DNA from: Amphritea atlantica
Lineage (GTDB): Bacteria; Pseudomonadota; Gammaproteobacteria; Pseudomonadales; Balneatricaceae
Assembly (NCBI RefSeq): GCF_018860855.1
Contig: NZ_JAHKQE010000049.1
Location: 39,156 to 103,155 of the forward strand
DNA length: 64,000 nucleotides
Reading direction: 5' to 3'
Shown here: positions 17,164 through 25,392 of the stretch, in pieces
How the letters are laid out: the number at the start of each line of letters is the position of its first letter
Numbering within the stretch: position 1 is the stretch's first letter
Position numbers and translations under genes: made by a program
Notes under the pieces: generated by a model
The model's input: the letters and a program-made list of their open reading frames with translations, nothing else
The model's database searches: none
What the model was told of the DNA's origin: nothing

Positions 17164-17403
17164 ATGAAAAAATTTCCCAGAAAGCTTCAATATCCGTTGA
17201 TGATGTCGATGGTAATGCCCACCATGTTAATGGGAATGCCGGCTATTTTGACGTATCAGACATTAGCCGAAGGTGCTTCTTTCTTGAGTGCTTGGATGGA
17301 GATGCTAGGGCGGATTGTCCCTTTTGCATTGCTGCTATTCTTGGTGGTGGCACCGATAGTCCGCTTATTTGTCATCCGCGTGTTGTTGGAGCCAGAGGAA
17401 TAA
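17164..17403 (+). CDS. DUF2798 family membrane protein
   Basis: A 79-residue protein with two membrane segments (about 11-32 and 47-68) and a positively charged start (MKKFPRKLQYPLMMSMVMP). This is the DUF2798 pattern. The ATG at 17164 is chosen over the in-frame codon at 17122 because GGAGTT lies upstream and the shorter form starts as the family does. It is transcribed away from the LysR gene and is probably its target. Its function is unknown. Confidence 0.78.
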   Translation: MKKFPRKLQYPLMMSMVMPTMLMGMPAILTYQTLAEGASFLSAWMEMLGRIVPFALLLFLVVAPIVRLFVIRVLLEPEE

Positions 17404-17430
17404 AGTCACAACTGGCTTAGACGCGATTGT

Positions 17431-18624
17431 TTAGCTGATTGGGGCGAGTTGCGGTTGTTTGGCCGGCTCGCGTGATTTGAGCACTAATAACAGCACGCTA
17501 CCGAGAGCCATAATAAATGCAGCCATATAAACAGCGTTGGTATAGCTGCCGCTGTGCTCTGCTAATAACCCCGCTAATGCGGGTGCGATGATCTGTGCCG
17601 AGCCAAACGAGAGTGTCATCTTGCCCATCATTTTAGCTGGGCGGGTGGGGTAGTAACGCCCCGCCATAGTGAGCACTAGACAGACCATACCAACAAAGGT
17701 ACCGCCATATAAGATAGCTCCGATCATGGTGAGTATGAAGTTGGCTTCGATTACGGGGAGTAGTATGCCGATCACTTGCAACATGCTACAGGTGATCAAC
17801 GCGTTGAGTGGACCAAAGCGTCTCGCAACCAAGTCCCAACCGATCGCGCTGGGGATGGCGGCCAATCCCATGATAAGAAACGCCCAAATACCTTGTCCCT
17901 CAAGCCCTGGTAGTTGGTCGATAATCGCTACGATAAAGGTGGCGCTGATAACATAACCGACACCCGCACAGAAATAAGCCACCTGAAAAATGCGCATAAA
18001 TGCCGCACTGGGTGGCGAATCAATCAATGCTTCGCCGCTGGTGGTATGTTGGGCTTTATCCGGCGGTGGCAGCCAGCGCCAAGCCGGTATTATGATCAGC
18101 ACGCCAATCAGTGTTAATAATCCCCATTGTTGATGCCAATCGAAATAAGGTTGCATCCATTCGATAGCGATCGCACAGAGGACAATACCCAGACCGACAC
18201 CGCAAAAATGAATGCCAAGCTCACTGCGGTGACCGTGACGAATTAACCAGTTAAGAACCAACCCAGCCCCAAGCAGTATGCCTGCTGCGCAGCTAAGGCC
18301 TGCGAGAAAGCGAAACAGGGCCCATAGCCAGATGTTTTCAGTTAACCCCATGCCGATGGTGGTGACCAATGCCATCACGAGCCCAATACGGTAGAGGCGG
18401 TCTTTGATAACAAGGTCACTGATCATGGCCACCACCAAAGCACCACAGAGGTAGCCCAGATAATTAACGGCTGCCAGCCCGCCGCCTTCTGATATGCCCA
18501 GCCCTGCGTGTTCTTGCATGATAGGCAACATAGGCGTTAAGGCGAAGCGGCCAATCCCCATGGTGAGTATCAGGCTAAGGATGCCGGAGCTGAGCACTTT
18601 TAAACGTTGGGCTTTAGTGTGCAT
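17431..18624 (-). CDS. MFS transporter, YbfB/YjiJ type
   Basis: A 397-residue major facilitator with about 12 hydrophobic segments. The start (MGIGRFALTPMLPIMQEHAGL and AVNYLGYLCGAL) is typical of the YbfB/YjiJ group, whose substrates are mostly undefined. AAGGAC lies before the ATG. It is the last gene of the minus-strand cluster with the SDR and isomerase genes (39-bp gap), so it may import or export the compound those enzymes handle. That link is inference. Confidence 0.85.
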   Translation of the reverse strand: MHTKAQRLKVLSSGILSLILTMGIGRFALTPMLPIMQEHAGLGISEGGGLAAVNYLGYLCGALVVAMISDLVIKDRLYRIGLVMALVTTIGMGLTENIWLWALFRFLAGLSCAAGILLGAGLVLNWLIRHGHRSELGIHFCGVGLGIVLCAIAIEWMQPYFDWHQQWGLLTLIGVLIIIPAWRWLPPPDKAQHTTSGEALIDSPPSAAFMRIFQVAYFCAGVGYVISATFIVAIIDQLPGLEGQGIWAFLIMGLAAIPSAIGWDLVARRFGPLNALITCSMLQVIGILLPVIEANFILTMIGAILYGGTFVGMVCLVLTMAGRYYPTRPAKMMGKMTLSFGSAQIIAPALAGLLAEHSGSYTNAVYMAAFIMALGSVLLLVLKSREPAKQPQLAPIS

Positions 18625-18663
18625 GGTGTGTCCTTTGATTAATCTTTGATCAATCAGTTTTGC

Positions 18664-19248
18664 TTAGCAAAGTGCTTTTTCGACCCATTCAAGACGATCT
18701 TGGCCGAAGAACAATTCGTCGGCGACAAACATGGAGGGGGCGCCAAAGACACCCCGTGCTGTTGCGGCTTGGGTGGCGTCGATTAAGGCGGTTTTCACGT
18801 CAGGTTGTGTGATCGCGTCCATCACGATGGCGGCATCAAAACCGGCATTGTTTAAAACCTCTTCCAAAACGGGCTTGGCGGACAAGTCTTTACCGTCGAC
18901 CCAAGCGGCAGTAAACATCGCCTGATTGTAGGCTTCTAGTTGATCGTGAGCCTGCGCCCAGAGAGCCCCGCGCATGGCGTTAACGGTGCTGAACGGGAAG
19001 TGTGGGTTCAGTTGATAAGGTACGCCGTAATGATCGGCATAACGTTGAATATCTTTTTTAACCCAAGCCCATTTGGCGGGAATCGTTATCGGGCTAATAT
19101 TGTCACAGGCGTTAAAAACACCGCCTAATAACATCGGTTTGTAATGAATACGAGCACCGGTGCGTTCAGATATTCCTTCTAGTTGAGTCCAGGCGAGGTA
19201 GGAGGCGATACTGATATAGTCATAATAAAAATCGATTGTTTTTGTCAT
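18664..19248 (-). CDS. 2-hydroxychromene-2-carboxylate isomerase-like (DsbA/GST-kappa fold)
   Basis: A 194-residue thioredoxin-fold protein of the kappa-GST type, like NahD of naphthalene degradation. It begins FYYDYISIASYLAWTQLE, has the YKPMLLGGVFNA and PFSTVNAMRGALWA segments of the family, and the late GVFGAPSMFVADELFFGQDRL motif. It lacks a CxxC pair, so it is not a DsbA oxidoreductase. NahD uses glutathione for cis-trans isomerisation of aromatic ring-opening products. The true substrate here is unknown. AAGGAAT precedes the ATG, and the gene follows the SDR gene by 24 bp. Confidence 0.85.
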   Translation of the reverse strand: MTKTIDFYYDYISIASYLAWTQLEGISERTGARIHYKPMLLGGVFNACDNISPITIPAKWAWVKKDIQRYADHYGVPYQLNPHFPFSTVNAMRGALWAQAHDQLEAYNQAMFTAAWVDGKDLSAKPVLEEVLNNAGFDAAIVMDAITQPDVKTALIDATQAATARGVFGAPSMFVADELFFGQDRLEWVEKALC

Positions 19249-19272
19249 GGTGTATTCCTTAAATGATAGCGA

Positions 19273-20004
19273 TTACCAAGGCTCAGCGAAGGGCCGGACA
19301 TCCTGTTCGAAGGTCCAAGCATTCGCTGGTTGGTGGTGAAGTTGCCAGTAAATTTCGGCTAAATTATCGGGGTGTATGATGCCGTTCTCTCCTTTGCTGG
19401 CGTAGAGATCGGGTAGGTATTCCGCGGTGGCTTGGTTTTCTATAAGACCGTCAATGACCACGTGAGCGACATGAATACCCTGTGGGCCTAGCTCTCTGGC
19501 CATACTCTGAGCCAGTGCGCGTAAAGCGTGTTTGCCGCCAGCGAAGGCTGCGAAGCCACTGTTTCCTTTTAGGCTGGCCGAGGCGCCGGTAAACAACAGG
19601 GTGCCCTGCTGACGAGGAAGCATTTTTTTGGCTAATTCACGTCCAAATAGAAAGCCTGCAAAGGCACACATCTCCCATACTTTGCGATAGATGCGGCTGG
19701 AGGTGTCACAAATACCATAGCGCACATTGCCGCCGACATTGAATACCGCTACCTGAATGGGGCCAAGCTCAGTCTCGATTTGATTGATTAGATTAATAAC
19801 CTGTTGCTCATCACGGGCATCAGAATGGAACGGGGTCGCACTAGAGCCTAAGGCTTCTACTTCAGCGACGAGCGTACTTAAATCGCCACGGCGGCGGGTG
19901 GCAACGATATGAAAACCTTCCCGTGCGAAACGTTTGGCAATGGCCGATCCGAGGTGGTCTCCTGCCCCGATGATTAGCGCAATGGGTTTATGAGTTGCGT
20001 TCAT
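19273..20004 (-). CDS. Short-chain dehydrogenase/reductase with Phe at the catalytic Tyr position
   Basis: A 243-residue SDR with an N-terminal nucleotide loop (GAGDHLGSA, 13-21) and an NVGG in place of NNAG (89-92). The catalytic YxxxK is FAGGK: F154 and K158, with candidate Ser at 142 or 144. The following LRALAQSMARELGPQGIHVAHVVIDG is characteristic of one SDR subgroup that generally carries F here. It may therefore be a divergent enzyme or a non-catalytic binder. It is the first gene of an operon with the isomerase and MFS genes, divergent from a LysR gene 103 bp away. Confidence 0.88.
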   Translation of the reverse strand: MNATHKPIALIIGAGDHLGSAIAKRFAREGFHIVATRRRGDLSTLVAEVEALGSSATPFHSDARDEQQVINLINQIETELGPIQVAVFNVGGNVRYGICDTSSRIYRKVWEMCAFAGFLFGRELAKKMLPRQQGTLLFTGASASLKGNSGFAAFAGGKHALRALAQSMARELGPQGIHVAHVVIDGLIENQATAEYLPDLYASKGENGIIHPDNLAEIYWQLHHQPANAWTFEQDVRPFAEPW

Positions 20005-20107
20005 CTACTGTTCCTGAATGATCGTGATGAATAGCAAAAGCTTAGAGTGTCTCTTATAATAAATAAAATCGATTGTTCCTATGATTGTCATAAGCAGAGG
20101 TTATGGT

Positions 20108-20980
20108 TTGGAGCTACAACAGCTACGCTGCTTTTTAGCCGCAGCGGAATTAGAAAGTTTTACTCAAGGCGCTAAGCGTGCTTTTGTGTCGCAACCGGCA
20201 CTCTCGGCTTCAATCTCAAAGTTAGAAGCAGAGATGGGGGTGAAGTTGTTTACGCGTAATAAGCGTAATGTGATGTTGACCCCCGCAGGGCGGATGCTAC
20301 TGAAGCGGGCGAAACGGATCGTAGAAGAGTGTGCCCGGGCCAAAGATGAGCTGAAGCATCACGAAATGCCACGAGTGTTGCGTTTGGGGGTTATTAATAC
20401 ATTGTCGATTACCCATGTTGCTCGGCTTATCGAGCAATACCGTCGGCAAAACCCTCATCTTCGCTTGAATGTCTTTGACGCCAGCGAAGCTGAGATGGAG
20501 CGGCTTGCACAGGCTGGGCGTATTGATATGGCGCTGACGGTATTGCCGCAACAATCGGATAATGGCAAACCATTCAGCCATTCACAGGCGCTATTTTCCG
20601 AGTCTTATGTGGTGGCGATGGCAACGGATCATCATTTGAGTCAATCGCCTTCAGTTAGCCTAGCCGACTTAGAACATGAGCCTTTTATTGCGCGCTCTCA
20701 CTGTGAATATCGGCGGATATTTCAAGAGTTGCTGAAAGCCAATGATGTGCGTTTGAATATTGCCTATGTCACGAATCAAGATGACCGAGCGTTACGGCTG
20801 GTGGAAGAGGGCGTTGGTGTGGCCTTTATTCCGGAGCATTACACTTCAGCAAGCATCGTTAAACGGCCGTTACTTCAAGCACCGGGGCAAAGAACCATCG
20901 GTTTTGAATGGGGTGCGGGTGAAAATCAGTCTGAAATCGATCAATTAGTGGCCTTTGCCTGTACGGCTCGCTGGCCATAA
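20108..20980 (+). CDS. LysR-family transcriptional regulator of the adjacent SDR operon
   Basis: A 290-residue LysR regulator with a standard HTH (LQQLRCFLAAAELESFTQGAKRAFVSQPALSASISKLE) and effector domain (RLGVINTLSITHVARLIEQYR, YVVAMATDHHLSQS). The start is taken as TTG 20108 because AGAGG lies 7 bp upstream and the protein then begins MELQQLRCF like its family. An ATG at 20081 would add nine residues but has no ribosome site. It diverges from the SDR-isomerase-MFS operon, the classic LysR layout, so it probably activates that operon. Confidence 0.88.
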   Translation: MELQQLRCFLAAAELESFTQGAKRAFVSQPALSASISKLEAEMGVKLFTRNKRNVMLTPAGRMLLKRAKRIVEECARAKDELKHHEMPRVLRLGVINTLSITHVARLIEQYRRQNPHLRLNVFDASEAEMERLAQAGRIDMALTVLPQQSDNGKPFSHSQALFSESYVVAMATDHHLSQSPSVSLADLEHEPFIARSHCEYRRIFQELLKANDVRLNIAYVTNQDDRALRLVEEGVGVAFIPEHYTSASIVKRPLLQAPGQRTIGFEWGAGENQSEIDQLVAFACTARWP

Positions 20981-20993
20981 AGGGTGGTTGAGA

Positions 20994-21037
20994 TTGTGTT
21001 GAACAATTGCTCAGGCTATACTTGAACAAATGCTCAA
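20994..21037 (+). promoter_or_regulatory. Promoter and twin palindromic operators of the TetR gene
   Basis: A possible -35 TTGTGT (20994-20999) and -10 TATACT (21017-21022) are 17 bp apart. Two 16-bp near-palindromes, TTGAACAATTGCTCAG (20999-21014) and TTGAACAAATGCTCAA (21022-21037), overlap the promoter with centres 23 bp apart. Both follow TTGAnCAnnTGnTCAA. This is the expected arrangement for an autoregulated TetR gene. Confidence 0.6.
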
Positions 21038-21054
21038 ACGGATTGGTAATCAAG

Positions 21055-21633
21055 GTGTCAAACGTAAAATATGATCGGCAAGAGGCTATTAACAGAGCGA
21101 CGGATCTGTTTTGGGCTAAAGGCTATCACGCTACCTCCATGCGTAATCTTCAGGAGGCTATCGATATGCGACCAGGCAGCATCTATGCTTGCTTTGGTAG
21201 CAAAGATGGGTTGTTTAAAGAGACGTTGCAACACTATGCTCAGATGAGTCAGCAGCGGCTCAAAGAGTGCCTTGCTACTTCTGCATCGCCTATCGAAGGG
21301 TTGAAACTGTTTGTTCGTGGGGCCGTCAGTCATTGCGATACCTCTGCTCCGAGCGGTATGTGTATGCTCGTGAAAACGATCTCTGAGTTGACCCAAGAAA
21401 ATACAGAGTTACTCGTTGAGGCACAGCAGTTATTACTGCGTATCGAAGGCGCTATGGCGGCCATCTTACTTCAGGCTCAAGAGCAAGGTGAGATTAGTCG
21501 TGCTAAAACACCCGAGCGTATGGCGCGTGCACTGCAAGTGCAGCTGATGGGGTTACGTGTATATGCCAGCGCGAGCGCAGATAACAAACAGGTCGATGAG
21601 TTGATCGACGATATGTTTGATAGTCTGCGCTGA
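21055..21633 (+). CDS. TetR-family transcriptional regulator
   Basis: A 192-residue TetR-type regulator. The N-terminal HTH is clear (AINRATDLFWAKGYHATSMRNL, then GSIYACFGSKDGLFKETLQHY). The C-terminal domain is helical and resembles AcrR/YxaF-like members (PSGMCMLVKTISEL). GTG 21055 is taken as start because it gives a normal N-terminus (MSNVKYDRQEAIN) and lies after the operators; upstream ATG codons would put the operators inside the gene. It is probably autoregulated. It converges with the redox operon rather than sharing a promoter with it, so its other targets are unclear. Confidence 0.85.
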   Translation: MSNVKYDRQEAINRATDLFWAKGYHATSMRNLQEAIDMRPGSIYACFGSKDGLFKETLQHYAQMSQQRLKECLATSASPIEGLKLFVRGAVSHCDTSAPSGMCMLVKTISELTQENTELLVEAQQLLLRIEGAMAAILLQAQEQGEISRAKTPERMARALQVQLMGLRVYASASADNKQVDELIDDMFDSLR

Positions 21634-21650
21634 GCTGATAAAAGGCGATT

Positions 21651-23414
21651 CTAAGCAAACTTAGGCCATTGATTAAAATGCTGTTTTTCTAACTGCATCT
21701 CGCCTTTTTCATCTTTATAAATATTGATCCAAGCCTGCCAGTTTTCGTTATCAATCTCGGGATAGTCCAGTCGGTAATGGCTGCACCGACTTTCGGTCCG
21801 CATCATTGAGGCTTTAAGTTTCATCTCGGCAGTGATGGTCATATTCATGGTTTCATGGGCAAGGCGTAGATGATGCCGATCAGACGCCATCAGCATGGGT
21901 CCGTGATGCTCTTTTAACTCTTCAATATAGGCTAGGGCGGCTTGTAGCATCCGTTCTTTTTTAATGTACAAAACAAAGTTAGGAATCATCACACTTTGTA
22001 GTACTTGGGTGGCCCAGGCTGGGCTATAGCCCGTTTCGCGTTTTAACGGCGCGAGAATCTCCGCTTTAGTTTGTGCTATTTTTTCTGCGGGTATTGAGAT
22101 CGAAGTGACCGACTGACTCGCCTTCGCCGCAGCTTCGCCGGCCAGTGCTCCTTGAATAGCCGAGCCGGCCATAGAGCTACCGATTTGTGTATAGATACCA
22201 CCAGACATATAGGAGCCCAAGGCATCGCCTGATGCCCATAAGCCAGGAATAGAGCTTAAACCCGTTTCATCGACAGGCACGAGACCTTCAGATTTGTGTA
22301 TCGCCATGCCGGCGGTTGATCCGCCGACAGACTCTGAACCCATACCCGGAGGGCCCTGAGGCTTGTCTTTGCTAAATATCGCTAACAAGCCTGAGGGTCT
22401 TTCGGGTTGAGGCGGTGGCCCCGCTTGGCGGAAGGCTTCGGGTACGTAAGGGCCTGCGGGAACATCCGTTGTTTTTTCTTCTGATTGACTAGCGGGCCCC
22501 ATACTGACGGGCCCACCATTAACATAGGCGGCATAGTTCATATCAACGCCTAGGTGATGATTCACTTGTTCCGATGTTGTGCTGGGACGCTCTTCTATTT
22601 GGCCATGCCAATTGTCATAACATGAGCCTGAGTTTTTGGCCGAGGCAGGGTGACCATCATTCCATTCTTTGCCGGTGACTTTAGCGCCAATGTTATAGGC
22701 CATAATGGTGCCATCATGGGTTAAGTCACACAGTGGAAAGCCACTCGCTTTAAAACCGCCGGAGCCGGTACATAAGATGACGGTTTTAGCGGAAAAGTTG
22801 AATATCGTATTATGATCCAGACTAAAGCCTGAAGCGCCGACAACCCGATCCTGTTCTTTATGCAGGTGAGTCATCATGATGCGTTCCATGATGGGAATAT
22901 CCCGCTCACGCATCGGCTTGGAAAAACTTTCAAAGCATAATGCTGAGTCGAAGAACCCCCACTCTCTTAATTCAGCTACTCGGTCGGCAGAGTGATCTAA
23001 AAGCTGGCGAGTAAAGACGGGGTTATTGGTGCCAATCGCAGAATCGGCTATTTTGGCGAGGTATTCATCAGGGGTCATTTTGGCGTTATCTTTATCATAA
23101 CTAAAGATACCTTTACCAAAAGGCGTTAACCCTGAGCTACCTAAACGGCCCTTTGATACCATTAATACTTTAGCGCCGGCATCATGGGCTTTCACGGCGG
23201 CAAAGAGCCCCGCAATGCCGCTACCAATCACTAATACATCGGTTTCTAGCGTTTCTTCTTTGAAACTATCGGCATCGATATTGGGTTGGTTTCGGGTGGG
23301 TGGTTGATCCATCGGCGGCATAGGTGGCATGTTGCCGGCGATGGCTGTTGCACCGATAGCGCTGCCGGCAATCCCGAGAAACGTCCGCCGCGAAATAGTT
23401 TTAGCATCAGACAT
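21651..23414 (-). CDS. Tat-exported FAD flavoprotein of the FrdA/SdhA/AprA superfamily
   Basis: A 587-residue flavoprotein with a twin-arginine signal (SRRTFLG at 8-14, then a hydrophobic stretch). A GSGIAG dinucleotide motif at 64-69 and GSSGLTPFGKG follow. The C-terminal helical domain has MRTESRCSHYRLDYP and NENWQAW, as in fumarate reductase, succinate dehydrogenase and adenylylsulfate reductase flavoproteins. A linker rich in Pro (about 350-380) is unusual. GGAGG lies 8 bp before the ATG, confirming the start. The gene follows the ferredoxin gene by 4 bp in one operon with a ferric-reductase-like protein. The substrate is not evident. Periplasmic location is predicted from the signal. Confidence 0.82.
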   Translation of the reverse strand: MSDAKTISRRTFLGIAGSAIGATAIAGNMPPMPPMDQPPTRNQPNIDADSFKEETLETDVLVIGSGIAGLFAAVKAHDAGAKVLMVSKGRLGSSGLTPFGKGIFSYDKDNAKMTPDEYLAKIADSAIGTNNPVFTRQLLDHSADRVAELREWGFFDSALCFESFSKPMRERDIPIMERIMMTHLHKEQDRVVGASGFSLDHNTIFNFSAKTVILCTGSGGFKASGFPLCDLTHDGTIMAYNIGAKVTGKEWNDGHPASAKNSGSCYDNWHGQIEERPSTTSEQVNHHLGVDMNYAAYVNGGPVSMGPASQSEEKTTDVPAGPYVPEAFRQAGPPPQPERPSGLLAIFSKDKPQGPPGMGSESVGGSTAGMAIHKSEGLVPVDETGLSSIPGLWASGDALGSYMSGGIYTQIGSSMAGSAIQGALAGEAAAKASQSVTSISIPAEKIAQTKAEILAPLKRETGYSPAWATQVLQSVMIPNFVLYIKKERMLQAALAYIEELKEHHGPMLMASDRHHLRLAHETMNMTITAEMKLKASMMRTESRCSHYRLDYPEIDNENWQAWINIYKDEKGEMQLEKQHFNQWPKFA

Positions 23415-23418
23415 GATA

Positions 23419-23634
23419 TTACCTCCAAGCAACAACCACAGGGATCGATTTTTCCGGTGTGATAGTAATGGCATCTACCGGACAGTAAAGGCGACATAAA
23501 TGACAGATCTGGCAATCTTCAGGATAAGCGATGTACGCTTTTTGCTGATCATAATCAAACTGGATGACGTCGGTTGGGCAGGTTTGCACGCAGGTTTTAC
23601 AACCGATACACCCCGCAATTTCACTAATGGGCAT
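23419..23634 (-). CDS. 2[4Fe-4S] ferredoxin
   Basis: A 71-residue bacterial-type ferredoxin with two cluster motifs: C9, C12, C15, C19-P and C41, C44, C47, C51-P. AGGAGG before the ATG gives a strong start. It has no signal sequence. As it sits between genes for a membrane flavohaem reductase and a Tat-dependent flavoprotein, it is probably the electron-transfer partner of the flavoprotein, like the AprB subunit with AprA. It could be exported with the flavoprotein as a Tat hitchhiker. That last step is inference. Confidence 0.9.
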   Translation of the reverse strand: MPISEIAGCIGCKTCVQTCPTDVIQFDYDQQKAYIAYPEDCQICHLCRLYCPVDAITITPEKSIPVVVAWR

Positions 23635-23655
23635 GTTGGGATCCTCCTACACCGG

Positions 23656-25047
23656 TTAAAATGAGAGTTGTTCGTAATGAATATGGGCGGCCGGTATTTT
23701 CAATGACTTCAGGCTCTTATTAACCGCGGTAATCATCGGTTTTGGCCCACATAAATAGACCGTCCAATCGTACGGAGCGATAGCGTTGATAACCTGCTCC
23801 AGACAGGGGGTATCGATAACGCCTTGATAGATATCGTTGTCATCCGTCGCAGTGGCACAAACTAACTGTTGTTTAAAGTTAGGCATGGTTTTCTCTAAGT
23901 GTTTGATCTCGTCCTGCAGTACCATCTGATCGAGATGGTTATTACCGTATATCAGGCGTATCGGCCGCGGATCATTCTGTTGGGCTAAGCCTCTAAGTAG
24001 ACTTAACATCGGGCCGATACCCGCGCCGCCTGCGATTAATACGATCGCTTTCGCGTTAGCAGATTCCGCTAAACTAATGCTGCCGTAAGGGCCATCGACA
24101 TAGACATCTTGGCCCACCTTGAGGGTATTCAACTTTGAGGTGTAATCACCTAGGTTACGAATAATAAAGGAAATCTTTGGTAGATCTGCGTGGCATGACG
24201 CAATCGAAAATGGATGCTCTTTTACGCCGCCACTGTGTTGGCTGGTGTTTAACCACACAAACTGACCGGCGGCAAAGGTAAAATCTGAAGCACCTTGTTT
24301 CTCGATGGTGACCTGCCAATCGGTACGGCTAACCTGAGTAACATCAAGCAGCTTAAAGGGCTGTGAGCGCAGTGCTAGCGGTTTAATGAAATAGTTATAT
24401 AGCACCATTCCTACAGAGGCGGAGCACAGAGCCCACCAAATAAGATTGAAGCTTGCCTGAAACTGGCCATGACTACCGACGGTTGTTACATGCAGTGTGG
24501 CGAGTATAGTGATGACCACAAAACCTAACATATGGGTAAAACGCCAAGTTTCGTAACGCATCTGCAGGCTATCTTTAAAGATTGCGGTGAGTATCCAGAT
24601 AATCATGCCGACCCAAGCGATCAGTCCGGTGAGCATTTGTGGGGCGGTAATGACGGATATTAAACTGTGTACACCATCGTTGAACGACACCATAAAGCGG
24701 GGAGCAAGAATGAGCACCGGATGTAAGAGAAAAATAAGCCCCAGCCATTGACCGATTTTCTTATGATGCGAAATGTTCCAATCAATATTGGCGAACAACG
24801 GGATGCGCTTTAAGCGGCTAGCCAGTGGAAATTGCAGATAAAAAGCCATCATGGCTAGGGTGTTGATGATGGTCAGGGTTGTGGCATACAGCGTTTTATC
24901 TTCCATATCCAATGTCAATGTGGCGAGGAAGGGTAGCGACATTAAGCTTAAATACCCCAGTATTAGCCAACGTTTCTGACCAAATTTAAAGGCGAAACGG
25001 TCACTGGACCGACCTAAAAGGGTTGATAGAGTCGTCATTGTTTTCAT
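23656..25047 (-). CDS. Ferric reductase-like flavohaem membrane protein with FNR domain
   Basis: A ~463-residue protein with a ferric-reductase-like membrane domain in the first half (about six segments, with HHKKIGQWLGLIFLLHP and RFTHMLGFVVITILATLHV giving haem-ligand histidines). A ferredoxin-reductase-type FAD/NAD(P) domain forms the second half: HPFSIAS, YVDGPYG, LIAGGAGIGPMLSLLRGL and LCGPKPMI. It should pass electrons from cytoplasmic NAD(P)H through two b haems toward the periplasm. The ATG at 25047 is an estimate; 25038 or GTG 25071 are alternatives. It is the first gene of the operon with ferredoxin (21-bp gap) and flavoprotein. Confidence 0.85.
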   Translation of the reverse strand: MKTMTTLSTLLGRSSDRFAFKFGQKRWLILGYLSLMSLPFLATLTLDMEDKTLYATTLTIINTLAMMAFYLQFPLASRLKRIPLFANIDWNISHHKKIGQWLGLIFLLHPVLILAPRFMVSFNDGVHSLISVITAPQMLTGLIAWVGMIIWILTAIFKDSLQMRYETWRFTHMLGFVVITILATLHVTTVGSHGQFQASFNLIWWALCSASVGMVLYNYFIKPLALRSQPFKLLDVTQVSRTDWQVTIEKQGASDFTFAAGQFVWLNTSQHSGGVKEHPFSIASCHADLPKISFIIRNLGDYTSKLNTLKVGQDVYVDGPYGSISLAESANAKAIVLIAGGAGIGPMLSLLRGLAQQNDPRPIRLIYGNNHLDQMVLQDEIKHLEKTMPNFKQQLVCATATDDNDIYQGVIDTPCLEQVINAIAPYDWTVYLCGPKPMITAVNKSLKSLKIPAAHIHYEQLSF

Positions 25048-25078
25048 CCAACGTAATAGATTGTCAGGCACTAAGTGC

Positions 25079-25392
25079 TAGATGCAGATTAAATTCCTCT
25101 CTAATAATGAATTATGGGCTCCAAATGCAATATAACCATGGATAGATTGTGGATTAAATAAGGAAATTACTCAGGTAACGCCGACCATCATGATTGGCTT
25201 GTTGGTTAATGCCTGATTTAAAAAGCGATAACCGTGTCTAAGTTGGCTATCATCATCAGGGTTCTGGAATGGAATCCTCATCGCTAGATGGCACAAAATG
25301 ATGATTGCAGCCGTAGGCAATGACGGTCTAACAGGATAGGATTGGCGCTGAGGTATATACGTGCCGATAGACAATAACAAGGAGTATGGAAC
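25079..25392. other. Divergent intergenic region
   Basis: This ~310-bp stretch separates the redox operon from the FMN-glutamate synthase gene and must hold both promoters. I find no convincing gene or RNA in it. AAGGAG near 25379 is the ribosome site of the plus-strand gene. Confidence 0.5.
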
